The translations under genes were made by a program, and so were the position numbers. This document shows positions 52,374 to 59,625 of a stretch of 64,000 nt of DNA, piece by piece. The stretch is from Clostridiaceae bacterium (GTDB lineage: Bacteria > Bacillota > Clostridia > Lachnospirales > Lachnospiraceae), in assembly GCA_902363735.1 (NCBI GenBank), contig CABJBA010000013.1:39912-103911 (forward strand). The letters run 5' to 3'. Under the pieces are notes generated by a model. It had not been told where the DNA came from, searched no databases, and saw only the letters and a program-made list of their open reading frames with translations. The first letter of the stretch is position 1. The number at the start of each line of letters is the position of its first letter.

Positions 52374-52664
52374 ATGTTAAAGATGAACCTTCAATTTTTC
52401 GCTCATAAAAAGGGTGTTGGTTCCACAAAGAACGGTAGAGATTCCGAATCCAAGAGGTTAGGCGCCAAGAGAGCTGACGGTCAGTTTGTATTAGCTGGCA
52501 ATATTCTCTACAGACAGCGCGGAACTCACATTCACCCGGGCACTAACGTAGGCCGCGGAGGCGATGATACTTTATTCGCATTAGTGGATGGCGTTGTAAG
52601 ATTTGAAAGAAAAGGCAGAGACAAAAAGCAAGTTTCTGTTCATCCGAGAGTAATCAACGAATAA
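52374..52664 (+). CDS. rpmA: 50S ribosomal protein L27 with cleavable N-terminal extension
   Basis: 96 residues. It starts [21 protein letters not shown]. The first nine residues (to the Phe-Phe pair) form the Firmicutes Prp-cleaved extension; the mature protein would start AHKKG. The rest ([29 protein letters not shown]) is typical L27. GAGGAGGTG precedes the ATG. Confidence 0.97.
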   Translation: MLKMNLQFFAHKKGVGSTKNGRDSESKRLGAKRADGQFVLAGNILYRQRGTHIHPGTNVGRGGDDTLFALVDGVVRFERKGRDKKQVSVHPRVINE

Positions 52665-52670
52665 TTGGAC

Positions 52671-52704
52671 CGGCTTCATACCTTGACGTATGGAGCCGTT
52701 TTTT
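52671..52704 (+). terminator. Terminator after rpmA
   Basis: CGGCTTCATAC (52671-52681) and GTATGGAGCCG (52688-52698) form an 11-bp stem with one mismatch and are followed by TTTTTT. Confidence 0.9.
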
Positions 52705-52718
52705 GCGATAAAAGATGT

Positions 52719-52828
52719 ACCCTGGGGTATACCATTATGCCTAGAGAGCGTTAGGCAATAAGAAAGGAAACACCCTGCGGGTATACCATTATGCCCAGAG
52801 AACGTGGGCAGTAATAAAGAAAGGAAAC
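52719..52828 (+). repeat. Tandem two-copy structured element in the obgE leader
   Basis: Copy 1 is 52719-52771 and copy 2 is 52772-52828, directly abutting. Both contain ACCCTG, GGGTATACCATTATGCC, AGAGA, CGT, GGCA and end AAGAAAGGAAAC. Each can form a hairpin TGCCyA/TrGGCA (52738-52756 and 52792-52810), and one pair changes T-A in copy 1 to C-G in copy 2. A smaller hairpin ACCC/GGGT precedes it. Each copy also opens a tiny frame from its ATG (MPRER then stop; MPRERGQ then stop) with only synonymous differences in the shared codons. Confidence 0.8.
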
Positions 52829-52838
52829 AGGTGAATGA

Positions 52839-54122
52839 ATGTTTGCCGATAGAGCAAAAATATTTATCAGATCCGGAAAGGGCGGCGACGGTCATGTCAG
52901 TTTCCGGAAGGAACTGTATGTTCCTTGCGGCGGTCCTGACGGCGGTGACGGCGGAAGAGGCGGTAACCTTATATTTGAGGTAGATGAAGGCTTAAATACC
53001 TTAACTGATTTCCGTCACATCCATAAGTATGCCGCAAAGGATGGAGAGTCAGGCGGAAAACGCCGCTGTCATGGAAAAGACGGTGAAAGTTTGGTGATTA
53101 AGGTTCCGGAAGGAACGGTCATTAAAGATTTTGAATCAGGAAAAGTCATTGCCGACATGTCCGGAGAAAACCGCAGAGAGATCATATTAAAAGGCGGCAG
53201 AGGCGGACAGGGAAATATGAACTTTGCAACGCCCACCATGCAGGCACCTAAATATGCCCAGCCAGGACAGACAGCCCAGGAACTTTGGGTTCAGTTAGAA
53301 CTGAAGGTCATTGCAGATGTAGGATTGGTTGGATTCCCGAATGTAGGAAAATCCACTCTTCTTTCCCGAGTCAGCAATGCGAAGCCTAAGATAGCCAATT
53401 ATCATTTCACCACTTTAAATCCCCACCTGGGCGTGGTAGATTTAGACGGGGGAAAAGGCTTTGTTATGGCTGATATTCCGGGATTAATTGAAGGTGCTTC
53501 AGAAGGTGTGGGACTTGGACATGATTTTCTCCGTCACATTGAGCGAACCAGAGTCCTGGTACATGTAGTAGATGCGGCCTCTACAGAAGGCAGAGACCCC
53601 ATTGAGGATATACATGCCATTAACAAGGAACTTGGATCCTATAATCCGGAACTGTTAAAGCGCCCCCAGATCATTGCGGCCAATAAGATGGATGCTGTCT
53701 ATGAAGAGGATGAAAACCCAATTGAAAAGCTTAAGTCAGAATTTGAGCCTCAGGGAATCAAGGTTTTCCCTATATCTGCAGTTAGCGGACAAGGTGTTAA
53801 GGAACTTCTCTACGCTGTTTCTGAGCTGTTGCAGACTGTAAACTTAAGTCCTATTATTTTTGAAAAAGAATTTGACTTAAGAGGTCTGGCTAAAGAAAAG
53901 CTTCCCTATACGGTTGAAGTGGCAGAGGATGGAGTATATGTAGTGGAAGGCCCTCGAATTGATAAGATGCTGGGCTATACCAATATTGAAACTGAAAAAG
54001 GCTTTCGTTTCTTCCAGAATTTTTTAAAGGACAATGGAATATTAGAAGAGCTGGAGCAGGCCGGAATCCAGGAAGGTGACACGGTCCGCATGTATGGTCT
54101 TGAATTCGATTATTATAAGTAG
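52839..54122 (+). CDS. obgE: GTPase Obg (ribosome assembly and stress GTPase)
   Basis: 427 residues: the Gly-rich Obg fold (about 1-158, with KGGDGHVSFRKE and RGGQGNMNFATPT), the G domain (about 159-335; GFPNVGKST near 165, DIPGLIEGA near 212, NKMD near 287) and a C-terminal OCT domain ending MYGLEFDYY. Obg binds the 50S subunit late in assembly and, in Bacillus, is needed for growth, the stress response and sporulation. The ribosome site is GGAAACAGGTG, formed in part by the end of the tandem leader element. Confidence 0.97.
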   Translation: MFADRAKIFIRSGKGGDGHVSFRKELYVPCGGPDGGDGGRGGNLIFEVDEGLNTLTDFRHIHKYAAKDGESGGKRRCHGKDGESLVIKVPEGTVIKDFESGKVIADMSGENRREIILKGGRGGQGNMNFATPTMQAPKYAQPGQTAQELWVQLELKVIADVGLVGFPNVGKSTLLSRVSNAKPKIANYHFTTLNPHLGVVDLDGGKGFVMADIPGLIEGASEGVGLGHDFLRHIERTRVLVHVVDAASTEGRDPIEDIHAINKELGSYNPELLKRPQIIAANKMDAVYEEDENPIEKLKSEFEPQGIKVFPISAVSGQGVKELLYAVSELLQTVNLSPIIFEKEFDLRGLAKEKLPYTVEVAEDGVYVVEGPRIDKMLGYTNIETEKGFRFFQNFLKDNGILEELEQAGIQEGDTVRMYGLEFDYYK

Positions 54123-54169
54123 AAAGGAAGTCCGATTTTCTTTTAGAAAATCATGTCAGGTAGAATATT

Positions 54170-54466
54170 ATGACAAGTAAGCAGAGATCCTATTTAAAAG
54201 GATTGGCGATGAATATAGATCCGGTCTTTCAGATTGGAAAATCCAGCCTGACTCCGGAAATAACCGCAGCCATTGCGGAGGTTCTGGAGGCCAGGGAACT
54301 AATAAAAATTACGGTATTGAAAAATTGTCTGGATGATGGAAGCAGTATAGCTTCCGTATTGTCTGAACGCACTCATTCTGAGGTGGTTCAGGTAATCGGA
54401 AGGCGAATCGTCCTTTATAAGCAGGCAAAAGAGGAAAGCAAGAGAAAAATTGCACTTCCCAAATAA
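54170..54466 (+). CDS. yhbY: CRM-domain RNA-binding protein YhbY
   Basis: 98 residues with the YhbY fold: LTSKQRSYLKGLAMNIDPVFQIGKSSLTPE-like start, the GKSS loop (GxxG-type) near 23, and VQVIGRRIVLYK near 80. It binds pre-50S particles in related species. The usual order obg-yhbY-nadD-yqeK-rsfS is kept. The leader contains a perfect small hairpin (GATTTTCT at 54134-54141 with AGAAAATC at 54145-54152), and the ribosome site CAGGTAG is modest. Confidence 0.9.
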   Translation: MTSKQRSYLKGLAMNIDPVFQIGKSSLTPEITAAIAEVLEARELIKITVLKNCLDDGSSIASVLSERTHSEVVQVIGRRIVLYKQAKEESKRKIALPK

Positions 54467-54500
54467 TCCTGCTTCCCTTTGAATCAGGGAGTGGAATAAT

Positions 54501-55118
54501 ATGAGTAAAATAGGTATTATGGGGGGGACATTTGACCCGATTCACAATGGTCATCTGATGCTGGGAGATCAGGCGTACAGGGAATATGGGCTGGATCAGG
54601 TCTGGTATATGCCTTCCGGCACGCCTCCCCACAAAAGAAACCACTATGTGACAGAAAGTGCCATACGTCTGGCTATGACAAAACTGGCAGTAAAAGACCA
54701 TAAAGGGTTTATCTGCTCAGAATTTGAAATGAGCCGCAATGGAAATACCTACACAGCCCAGACCCTTGGCCTGTTGAAAGAAGAATATCCGGAACACGTT
54801 TTTTATTTTATTATTGGGGCAGATTCTTTGTATGAGATAGAAGGCTGGTATGAGCCATCCAGAGTATTGGCACAGGCAGTCATACTGGTTGCAGGCCGGG
54901 AATATGAGAATGCAGACCGCTCTATGGACAGTCAGATCGCCCATCTTTCCTCTTTATACGTTTCTGATATCCGCATCCTGCATTGTAAGGAAATGGATAT
55001 TTCATCTGCCCAGCTGCGCCAGATGGTTGCAAGAGGGCAGTCCATTGAAGAGTTTGTTCCTCAAAAGGTTGCGGCTTATATTCAGGCACATGGCCTGTAT
55101 CAGGAGACGGAAGCATGA
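54501..55118 (+). CDS. nadD: Nicotinate-nucleotide adenylyltransferase
   Basis: 205 residues. GIMGGTFDPIHNGHLML near 4-20 holds the HxGH-type nucleotidyl transfer motif (HNGH), followed by WYMPSGTPPHK near 37 and the second ATP motif MDISSAQLRQMVARGQSIEEFVP near 165-187 (SSxxLR/I-type). It adenylates nicotinate mononucleotide for NAD synthesis. Its ribosome site AGGGAGTGG may be partly paired with TCCCT just upstream. It overlaps yqeK by four bases. Confidence 0.95.
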   Translation: MSKIGIMGGTFDPIHNGHLMLGDQAYREYGLDQVWYMPSGTPPHKRNHYVTESAIRLAMTKLAVKDHKGFICSEFEMSRNGNTYTAQTLGLLKEEYPEHVFYFIIGADSLYEIEGWYEPSRVLAQAVILVAGREYENADRSMDSQIAHLSSLYVSDIRILHCKEMDISSAQLRQMVARGQSIEEFVPQKVAAYIQAHGLYQETEA

Positions 55119-55711
55119 AAGAAAATATTTTTAATTTGCGGAATGAGTTGAAAGGTAACTTAAATCCGTTTCGCTATGAACATACAATCAGTGTATCCTT
55201 TACCTCAGCAGCCCTGGCCATGTGTTACGGAGTCAATTTAGATAAGGCGGAATTAGCTGGTCTTCTCCACGACTGCGCCAAGCATTACAGGGATGAAGAA
55301 ATTATAAAAAAGTGTGCCAGGGAATCTATTTTGCTGACCGATGATGAACGGAAAGCACCGGCAGTGCTTCATGCCAAATATGGAGCGTGGCTGGCTGAGC
55401 ATAAGTATAAGATAAAGGACGATGAAATAATAAACGCCATCCGTTGGCATACCACCGGAAGGCCCAAGATGTCCCTGCTGGAAAAGATTGTTTTTACAGC
55501 GGATTATATTGAACCCAGGAGAGACCGGGCGAAGGATTTGTCTTTGGTACGTCCCCTGGCATTTAAAGACCTGGATGAATGTGTTTATAGGATTCTGAAA
55601 GGAACCCTGGAATATCTGGAGGGGAAAGGAAACTTTGTGGACTCAGTGTCAAAACAGGCATATGCTTATTATAAGCAGGTCCACGATGACAAGAAGGGAG
55701 AGCAAGAATGA
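55115..55711 (+). CDS. yqeK: HD-domain hydrolase YqeK (Ap4A hydrolase type)
   Basis: 198 residues. The HD motif is in AGLLHDCAKHYRDEEI (His-Asp near 51-52), with upstream His in RYEHTISVS near 23 and WHTTGRPKMSLLEKIVFTADYIEP near 110 supplying more metal ligands. Recent work places YqeK as a symmetrical diadenosine tetraphosphate hydrolase in Firmicutes. It overlaps nadD and rsfS by four bases each, indicating tight co-translation. Confidence 0.92.
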   Translation: MKENIFNLRNELKGNLNPFRYEHTISVSFTSAALAMCYGVNLDKAELAGLLHDCAKHYRDEEIIKKCARESILLTDDERKAPAVLHAKYGAWLAEHKYKIKDDEIINAIRWHTTGRPKMSLLEKIVFTADYIEPRRDRAKDLSLVRPLAFKDLDECVYRILKGTLEYLEGKGNFVDSVSKQAYAYYKQVHDDKKGEQE

Positions 55712-56070
55712 ATCAGTCAATTGAGATGGTGAAAGTCGTTTATGAGGCTTTATCAGATAAAAAGGGTGAGGACATCAGCGTAATTGATATACGAAAAGTA
55801 TCTGTGATGGCAGATTATTTTATTATTGCCAGCGGTCTGAATAGCAATCAGGCTCAGGCCATGGTTGACAATGTAGAAGCGGAACTGGGAAAAAAAGGTT
55901 TTATCTGCAAGCAAATGGAAGGTTATCAGACTGCAAACTGGATCCTTATGGATTACGGAGATATCATTGTCCATGTTTTTGACCGCGAAAACCGTTTGTT
56001 CTATGATTTAGAAAGAATCTGGAGAGACGGAAAGACAATTCCGGTTGAAGAGTTAGAAGGATTAAACTAA
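55708..56070 (+). CDS. rsfS: Ribosome silencing factor RsfS
   Basis: 120 residues with the DUF143 layout: EALSDKKGEDISVIDIRKVSVMADYFIIASG, NVEAELGKKGF and WILMDYGDIIVHVFDRENRLFYDLERIW. RsfS binds L14 and blocks joining of the ribosomal subunits when nutrients are scarce. It is the last gene of the obgE-to-rsfS run. Confidence 0.96.
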   Translation: MNQSIEMVKVVYEALSDKKGEDISVIDIRKVSVMADYFIIASGLNSNQAQAMVDNVEAELGKKGFICKQMEGYQTANWILMDYGDIIVHVFDRENRLFYDLERIWRDGKTIPVEELEGLN

Positions 56071-56113
56071 ACAGATAGCATATGAAGTTAAAAATGCAGA
56101 ATTAGATAAGTAA

Positions 56114-56198
56114 GGAGCAGCTGGATTTATTCAGCTGCTCCATATGGAATTCCTTAAAAGGTCAGTTTACATAATGAATTTATGTAAACTGACCTTTT
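56114..56198. terminator. Two hairpins between rsfS and lexA, the second a bidirectional terminator
   Basis: GGAGCAGCTG (56114-56123) with CAGCTGCTCC (56132-56141) is a perfect 10-bp stem without T's. AAAAGGTCAGTTTACATAA (56156-56174) with TTATGTAAACTGACCTTTT (56180-56198; 19 bp) is flanked by A's and T's and can end both convergent transcripts. Confidence 0.88.
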
Positions 56199-56233
56199 AA
56201 TTGTTTTATAGTATATATGATATGTATGACATA

Positions 56234-56854
56234 TCAATGAATTCCCAAGCGAAATAAACCAATTACTTTTCCTAAAATCTTAATCTCATCCACAATAATC
56301 GGGTCCATGGAATCGTTCTCCGGCTGCAGGCGGTAGCGGCCGTTCTCCTTAAAAAATCTTTTTACAGTGGCTGAGTCATCTACCAATGCAACAACAATCT
56401 CTCCGTTATGAGCTGTAGGACACTGTTCTACAATAATCTGATCTCCTTCCAGAATACCCGCATTAATCATGCTGTTTCCCTTTATCTTAAGCATAAAAGT
56501 TTCTGCATTAGGAAGCAGTTCTGCTGGAATAGGATAGTAGTTTTCAATGTTTTCTTCCGCATAAAGAGGCTGTCCGGCTGCTACAGTTCCAAGAACCGGC
56601 ACGTTCACCACTTCGCGTCTGGTCAGATTAAAACAATCATCAATGATCTCAATAGTCCTGGGCTTAGTAGGGTCTCTTCTAATATATCCCTTATCCTCAA
56701 GAGTCTCCAGATGGGAGTGGACGGAAGAAGTTGACTTTAAGTGAACTGCTTCACAGATCTCCCTTACTGCTGGCGGATAACCTTTCTTTAATATCGTTTC
56801 TTTTATATATTCTAAAATTTCCTGCTGTTTAGGTGTGATTTTTTCCTGAGCCAT
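56234..56854 (-). CDS. lexA: SOS repressor LexA
   Basis: 206 residues. The winged helix (about 1-70) has PPAVREICEAVHLKSTSSVHSHLETLE. The self-cleavage site is Ala93-Gly94 (VAAGQP). The catalytic dyad is Ser128 (GNSM) and Lys165 (ATVKRFF) of the S24 peptidase domain. RecA filaments trigger self-cleavage and derepression. On the minus strand its promoter (TTGCTT at 56917-56912, 17-base spacer, TACTAT at 56894-56889) is overlapped by two SOS-like boxes, so it should be autoregulated. It is divergent from the yneA-like gene. Confidence 0.97.
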   Translation of the reverse strand: MAQEKITPKQQEILEYIKETILKKGYPPAVREICEAVHLKSTSSVHSHLETLEDKGYIRRDPTKPRTIEIIDDCFNLTRREVVNVPVLGTVAAGQPLYAEENIENYYPIPAELLPNAETFMLKIKGNSMINAGILEGDQIIVEQCPTAHNGEIVVALVDDSATVKRFFKENGRYRLQPENDSMDPIIVDEIKILGKVIGLFRLGIH

Positions 56855-56891
56855 AACACCGCCTCCTCAATCCTTTATCATTAGAACTATA

Positions 56892-56928
56892 GTAACATAT
56901 GTTTGAAGAAAAAGCAAACCTTTGTTCG
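56892..56928 (-). promoter_or_regulatory. lexA promoter with two SOS-like boxes
   Basis: Box 1, GTAACATATGTTTG (56892-56905), covers the -10 and spacer region; box 2, CAAACCTTTGTTCG (56915-56928), covers the -35. Compared with the Gram-positive SOS consensus CGAACATATGTTCG, box 1 differs at three positions and box 2 keeps the GTTCG half and the outer C. The promoter is TTGCTT-N17-TACTAT on the minus strand. Confidence 0.7.
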
Positions 56929-56946
56929 AAAAAAAGCAAAAAACAT

Positions 56947-57004
56947 TTGACAAACATATGTTCGCAATGATATGATGTGAACATAGCAAGGGAACATACG
57001 TTCT
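56947..57004 (+). promoter_or_regulatory. yneA-like promoter with two SOS boxes
   Basis: TTGACA (56947-56952), 18-base spacer, TATGAT (56971-56976). SOS box 3, CAAACATATGTTCG (56951-56964), differs from consensus at one base and overlaps the -35 and spacer. SOS box 4, GGAACATACGTTCT (56991-57004), lies just after the predicted transcription start. Confidence 0.85.
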
Positions 57005-57034
57005 TGATTGGGTTCTCATACAGGAGGCATTTGC

Positions 57035-57337
57035 ATGATGAAGCAGTTAATTACATTATCAGTTATTGTTTTACTTGGAGCAGGTTTTTTAGGAAATTCC
57101 ATTATGAATACTATGGCTGGGGAGATGGAAAAAGGAGCAGCAGAGAAATATTATACCAGTATTGAAATACGAAAAGGTGACAGTCTATGGAGTATATCAG
57201 AAAGATATAGAGAAAACAGTGGCCTTACTACCGCCCAGTATATGAATGAGTTAAAAAACATGAATGGATTAAAAGAAGATATCATCCACCACGGCCAATA
57301 TCTGACAGTGATGTACTTTATAACAGACTCTGACTGA
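57035..57337 (+). CDS. yneA: SOS-induced cell division suppressor YneA-like, LysM protein
   Basis: 100 residues from ATG 57035, with CAGGAGG eight bases upstream. One N-terminal membrane helix (LITLSVIVLLGAGFLGNSIM) and an extracellular LysM-type domain (about 45-100, with IEIRKGDSLWSISERY and HHGQYLTVMYF). This is the architecture of Bacillus YneA, which delays septation during DNA damage, and the gene is divergent from lexA with SOS boxes, as in Bacillus. Homology beyond architecture is weak, so the name rests on context. Confidence 0.85.
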   Translation: MMKQLITLSVIVLLGAGFLGNSIMNTMAGEMEKGAAEKYYTSIEIRKGDSLWSISERYRENSGLTTAQYMNELKNMNGLKEDIIHHGQYLTVMYFITDSD

Positions 57338-57452
57338 AACTATTAAAATCATTGATTTTATGGAAATAATAACTTAGAATAGTGATAGAGTTGGGGGGTA
57401 AGAAAGGAAATCATACTCTCCTCTATTTTACAGTTAAAGGATCAGACATAAT

Positions 57453-59402
57453 ATGAAAGTGACTTTTGGAATTCTGGCACATGTGGATGCTGGAAAAACC
57501 ACTTTTTCAGAACAAATATTATATAAAGAACATGTCATCCGAACTCTTGGGAGGGTGGATGAAAAAAACTCCTGCATGGATCATAACGACATAGAACGAG
57601 CCAGAGGCATTACGATTTTTTCGGACATGGCTTCTTTTTCCCGTGGTGACCATACCTATTATCTGATTGACACTCCAGGTCATACTGATTTTTCTGCTGA
57701 GATGGAGAGAGTTTTAGAAGTAATAGATTATGGGGTTTTGGTTATTAGCGGAACTGAGGGAATTCAGGGTCATACGGAAAACATATGGAATCTTCTGGAA
57801 CATTATAAAATACCTGTTTTTTTATTTATAAATAAAACGGATATTCCTTTGGCTTCCAGTGAAAGAATATTAGCAGAGGTTCAGGAGCGATTTTCTAATG
57901 ATATCCTGGATTTTAACAATATCAGCTTTGAAAATGGAAAAGAAGGCACCTTTACAGAAGATCTCATTAATAACGTGTCTGAAAGAGATGAGAGCCTGCT
58001 TGATCAGTGGCTGGAAGGCACCTTGATCTATGATGCCTTTAAGCCGGCTTTGGTCCATCAGATAAAAAAACGCCGCATATTTCCCTGTTTTAGCGGCAGC
58101 GCCCTGTCAGGAAATGGTATAGATCAGTTTTTACATGCTTTTTACTGCCTGACGGAGACTTTTTATCAAAATGAGGCTTCTTTTGAAGGAAAGGTGTTTA
58201 AGATTCGCTATGATGACCAGAGGGAACGAATGACCTATATAAAGGTTTTAAGCGGAAAATTGAGGGTACGGGAGCCATTGACGGAAGGGGAGAAGATTCA
58301 TCAGATAAGAATATTTCAGGGAGAACGCTTTCATACTGTTTCTGAGGTCTCCGCAGGAGATGTGGTGGCTGTTACGGGACTTAAGAGCAGTAAGGCCGGT
58401 CAGAGGCTTGGAGGACGCTCTGAAGGGACTGTACCCACCCTTCAGCCTGCACTTCAAGCCAGAGTTATATATCCGCCTGATATTCCTGACAGAACGGTGT
58501 TGCAGGCGTTTTCTTTTCTGGGGGAAGAAGACCCTGCTCTCAGTGTGACATGGGAAGAGACCTTAAGGCAATTGAAAGTAAATATTATGGGTAAGATTCA
58601 ACTTGAAGTTTTAGAGCAAACTGTTTTAAGACGGTTTCAGATACCCGTATCTTTTGATCAGCCTAAGGTTGTATATAAAGAAACCGTAATAGAGCCTGCA
58701 ATGGGGTATGGACATTTCGAGCCCCTTCGTCACTATGCTGAAGTGGCGTTAAGAATAGAACCTGGAGCCAGAGGTGAAGGGATTTCCTTTGATAGTCTGT
58801 GCCACGTGGACAGGTTGGGAATTAATTACCAGAATCTGGTTCGGACTCATGTCTTCGAAACCATTCATAAGGGAGTATTAACGGGTTCAGAGTTGACAGA
58901 TGTAAAAATCATTCTGATTGATGGGCTTTCTCATATTAAGCATACGGAGGGCGGAGATTTTCGTCAGGCCGTTTATCGTGCAATACGCCAGGGACTTATG
59001 AAGGCAAAAAGCCTTCTTCTAGAGCCTTATTACAGTTTTTCCATATCTGTACCTGATTCTCTGACAGGACGTGTCTTAAATGACATTGCAAAGTATTACG
59101 GCCATGCTGATACTCCGGTTCAGGCAGAAAATAGGAGAACTGTCATAGCCGGACTGGCTCCTGTTGCTTCTTTTATAAATTATGGGGAAGAGCTGATGAT
59201 TTTATCTGGGGGAAAAGGAAGGATTTCTTTGTCATTTTCCCACTATGGTATATGTCACAACGAAGATGAAGTAATTGCCCTGCATCAATATGATGCTGAT
59301 GGAGACACTGTAAATCCTTCCTGTTCTGTTTTTTGCCAAAAAGGGACCTCCTTTGTTGTTAATTGGGATAGAGCAGAAGAATACATGCATACACGTTCAT
59401 AA
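57453..59402 (+). CDS. TetM/TetO-like translation-factor GTPase
   Basis: 649 residues, the length of tetracycline ribosomal protection proteins (about 640). The EF-G-like G domain has AHVDAGKTT (9-17), the DTPGHTDF box near 73, NKTD near 128; later domains follow in EF-G order, including EPYYSFSISVPDSLTGRVLND in domain V. In TetM the domain IV loop that displaces the drug reads YSPVST; the aligned segment here (about 492-503) is SHIKHTEGGDF, so drug displacement cannot be assumed. It binds the ribosome in a GTP-dependent manner by family. It stands alone; its leader of about 115 bases is AT-rich with a weak hairpin and no clear attenuator peptide. Chromosomal context, not a mobile element. 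Confidence 0.85.
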   Translation: MKVTFGILAHVDAGKTTFSEQILYKEHVIRTLGRVDEKNSCMDHNDIERARGITIFSDMASFSRGDHTYYLIDTPGHTDFSAEMERVLEVIDYGVLVISGTEGIQGHTENIWNLLEHYKIPVFLFINKTDIPLASSERILAEVQERFSNDILDFNNISFENGKEGTFTEDLINNVSERDESLLDQWLEGTLIYDAFKPALVHQIKKRRIFPCFSGSALSGNGIDQFLHAFYCLTETFYQNEASFEGKVFKIRYDDQRERMTYIKVLSGKLRVREPLTEGEKIHQIRIFQGERFHTVSEVSAGDVVAVTGLKSSKAGQRLGGRSEGTVPTLQPALQARVIYPPDIPDRTVLQAFSFLGEEDPALSVTWEETLRQLKVNIMGKIQLEVLEQTVLRRFQIPVSFDQPKVVYKETVIEPAMGYGHFEPLRHYAEVALRIEPGARGEGISFDSLCHVDRLGINYQNLVRTHVFETIHKGVLTGSELTDVKIILIDGLSHIKHTEGGDFRQAVYRAIRQGLMKAKSLLLEPYYSFSISVPDSLTGRVLNDIAKYYGHADTPVQAENRRTVIAGLAPVASFINYGEELMILSGGKGRISLSFSHYGICHNEDEVIALHQYDADGDTVNPSCSVFCQKGTSFVVNWDRAEEYMHTRS

Positions 59403-59457
59403 ATTTATAAAAATGAAGACATATTACATAAAAAAAGAAAGAAGAGAGCAGTACTGC

Positions 59458-59485
59458 TTGACATAAGCCAGATTAGCGATATAAT
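59458..59485 (+). promoter_or_regulatory. Sigma-A promoter upstream of ytvI with flanking inverted repeats
   Basis: TTGACA (59458-59463), 16-base spacer, TATAAT (59480-59485). The spacer carries ATAAGCCA and GATTAGCGA, whose exact inverted copies occur downstream at 59510-59517 and 59526-59534. The leader to ytvI is about 130 bases and holds no gene that I can support. Confidence 0.75.
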
Positions 59486-59625
59486 ACAACCATAGATTGT
59501 GTCGAAATATGGCTTATATCCCTACTCGCTAATCAAATTTATGGTGGTCTTATCCATAAAGCAGAAATTTAAAAATTTCTTGCAGATTCCTGCAAACATT
59601 CAGAATCGGAAAGGTATCCTAGTTT

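Noticed and set aside
56114..56141. First perfect hairpin after rsfS taken as a terminator
   Set aside because: No T-run follows on either strand. The second hairpin (56156-56198) is the credible terminator.
56977..57165. 62-codon frame starting at 56977 in the yneA region
   Set aside because: Out of frame with the LysM protein, no ribosome site, and it crosses SOS box 4.
57338..57452. Tet-type leader peptide attenuator before the TetM-like gene
   Set aside because: Only a weak ATAGAG/CTCTAT pairing is seen. No leader ORF with ribosome site and no terminator hairpin with T-run were found.
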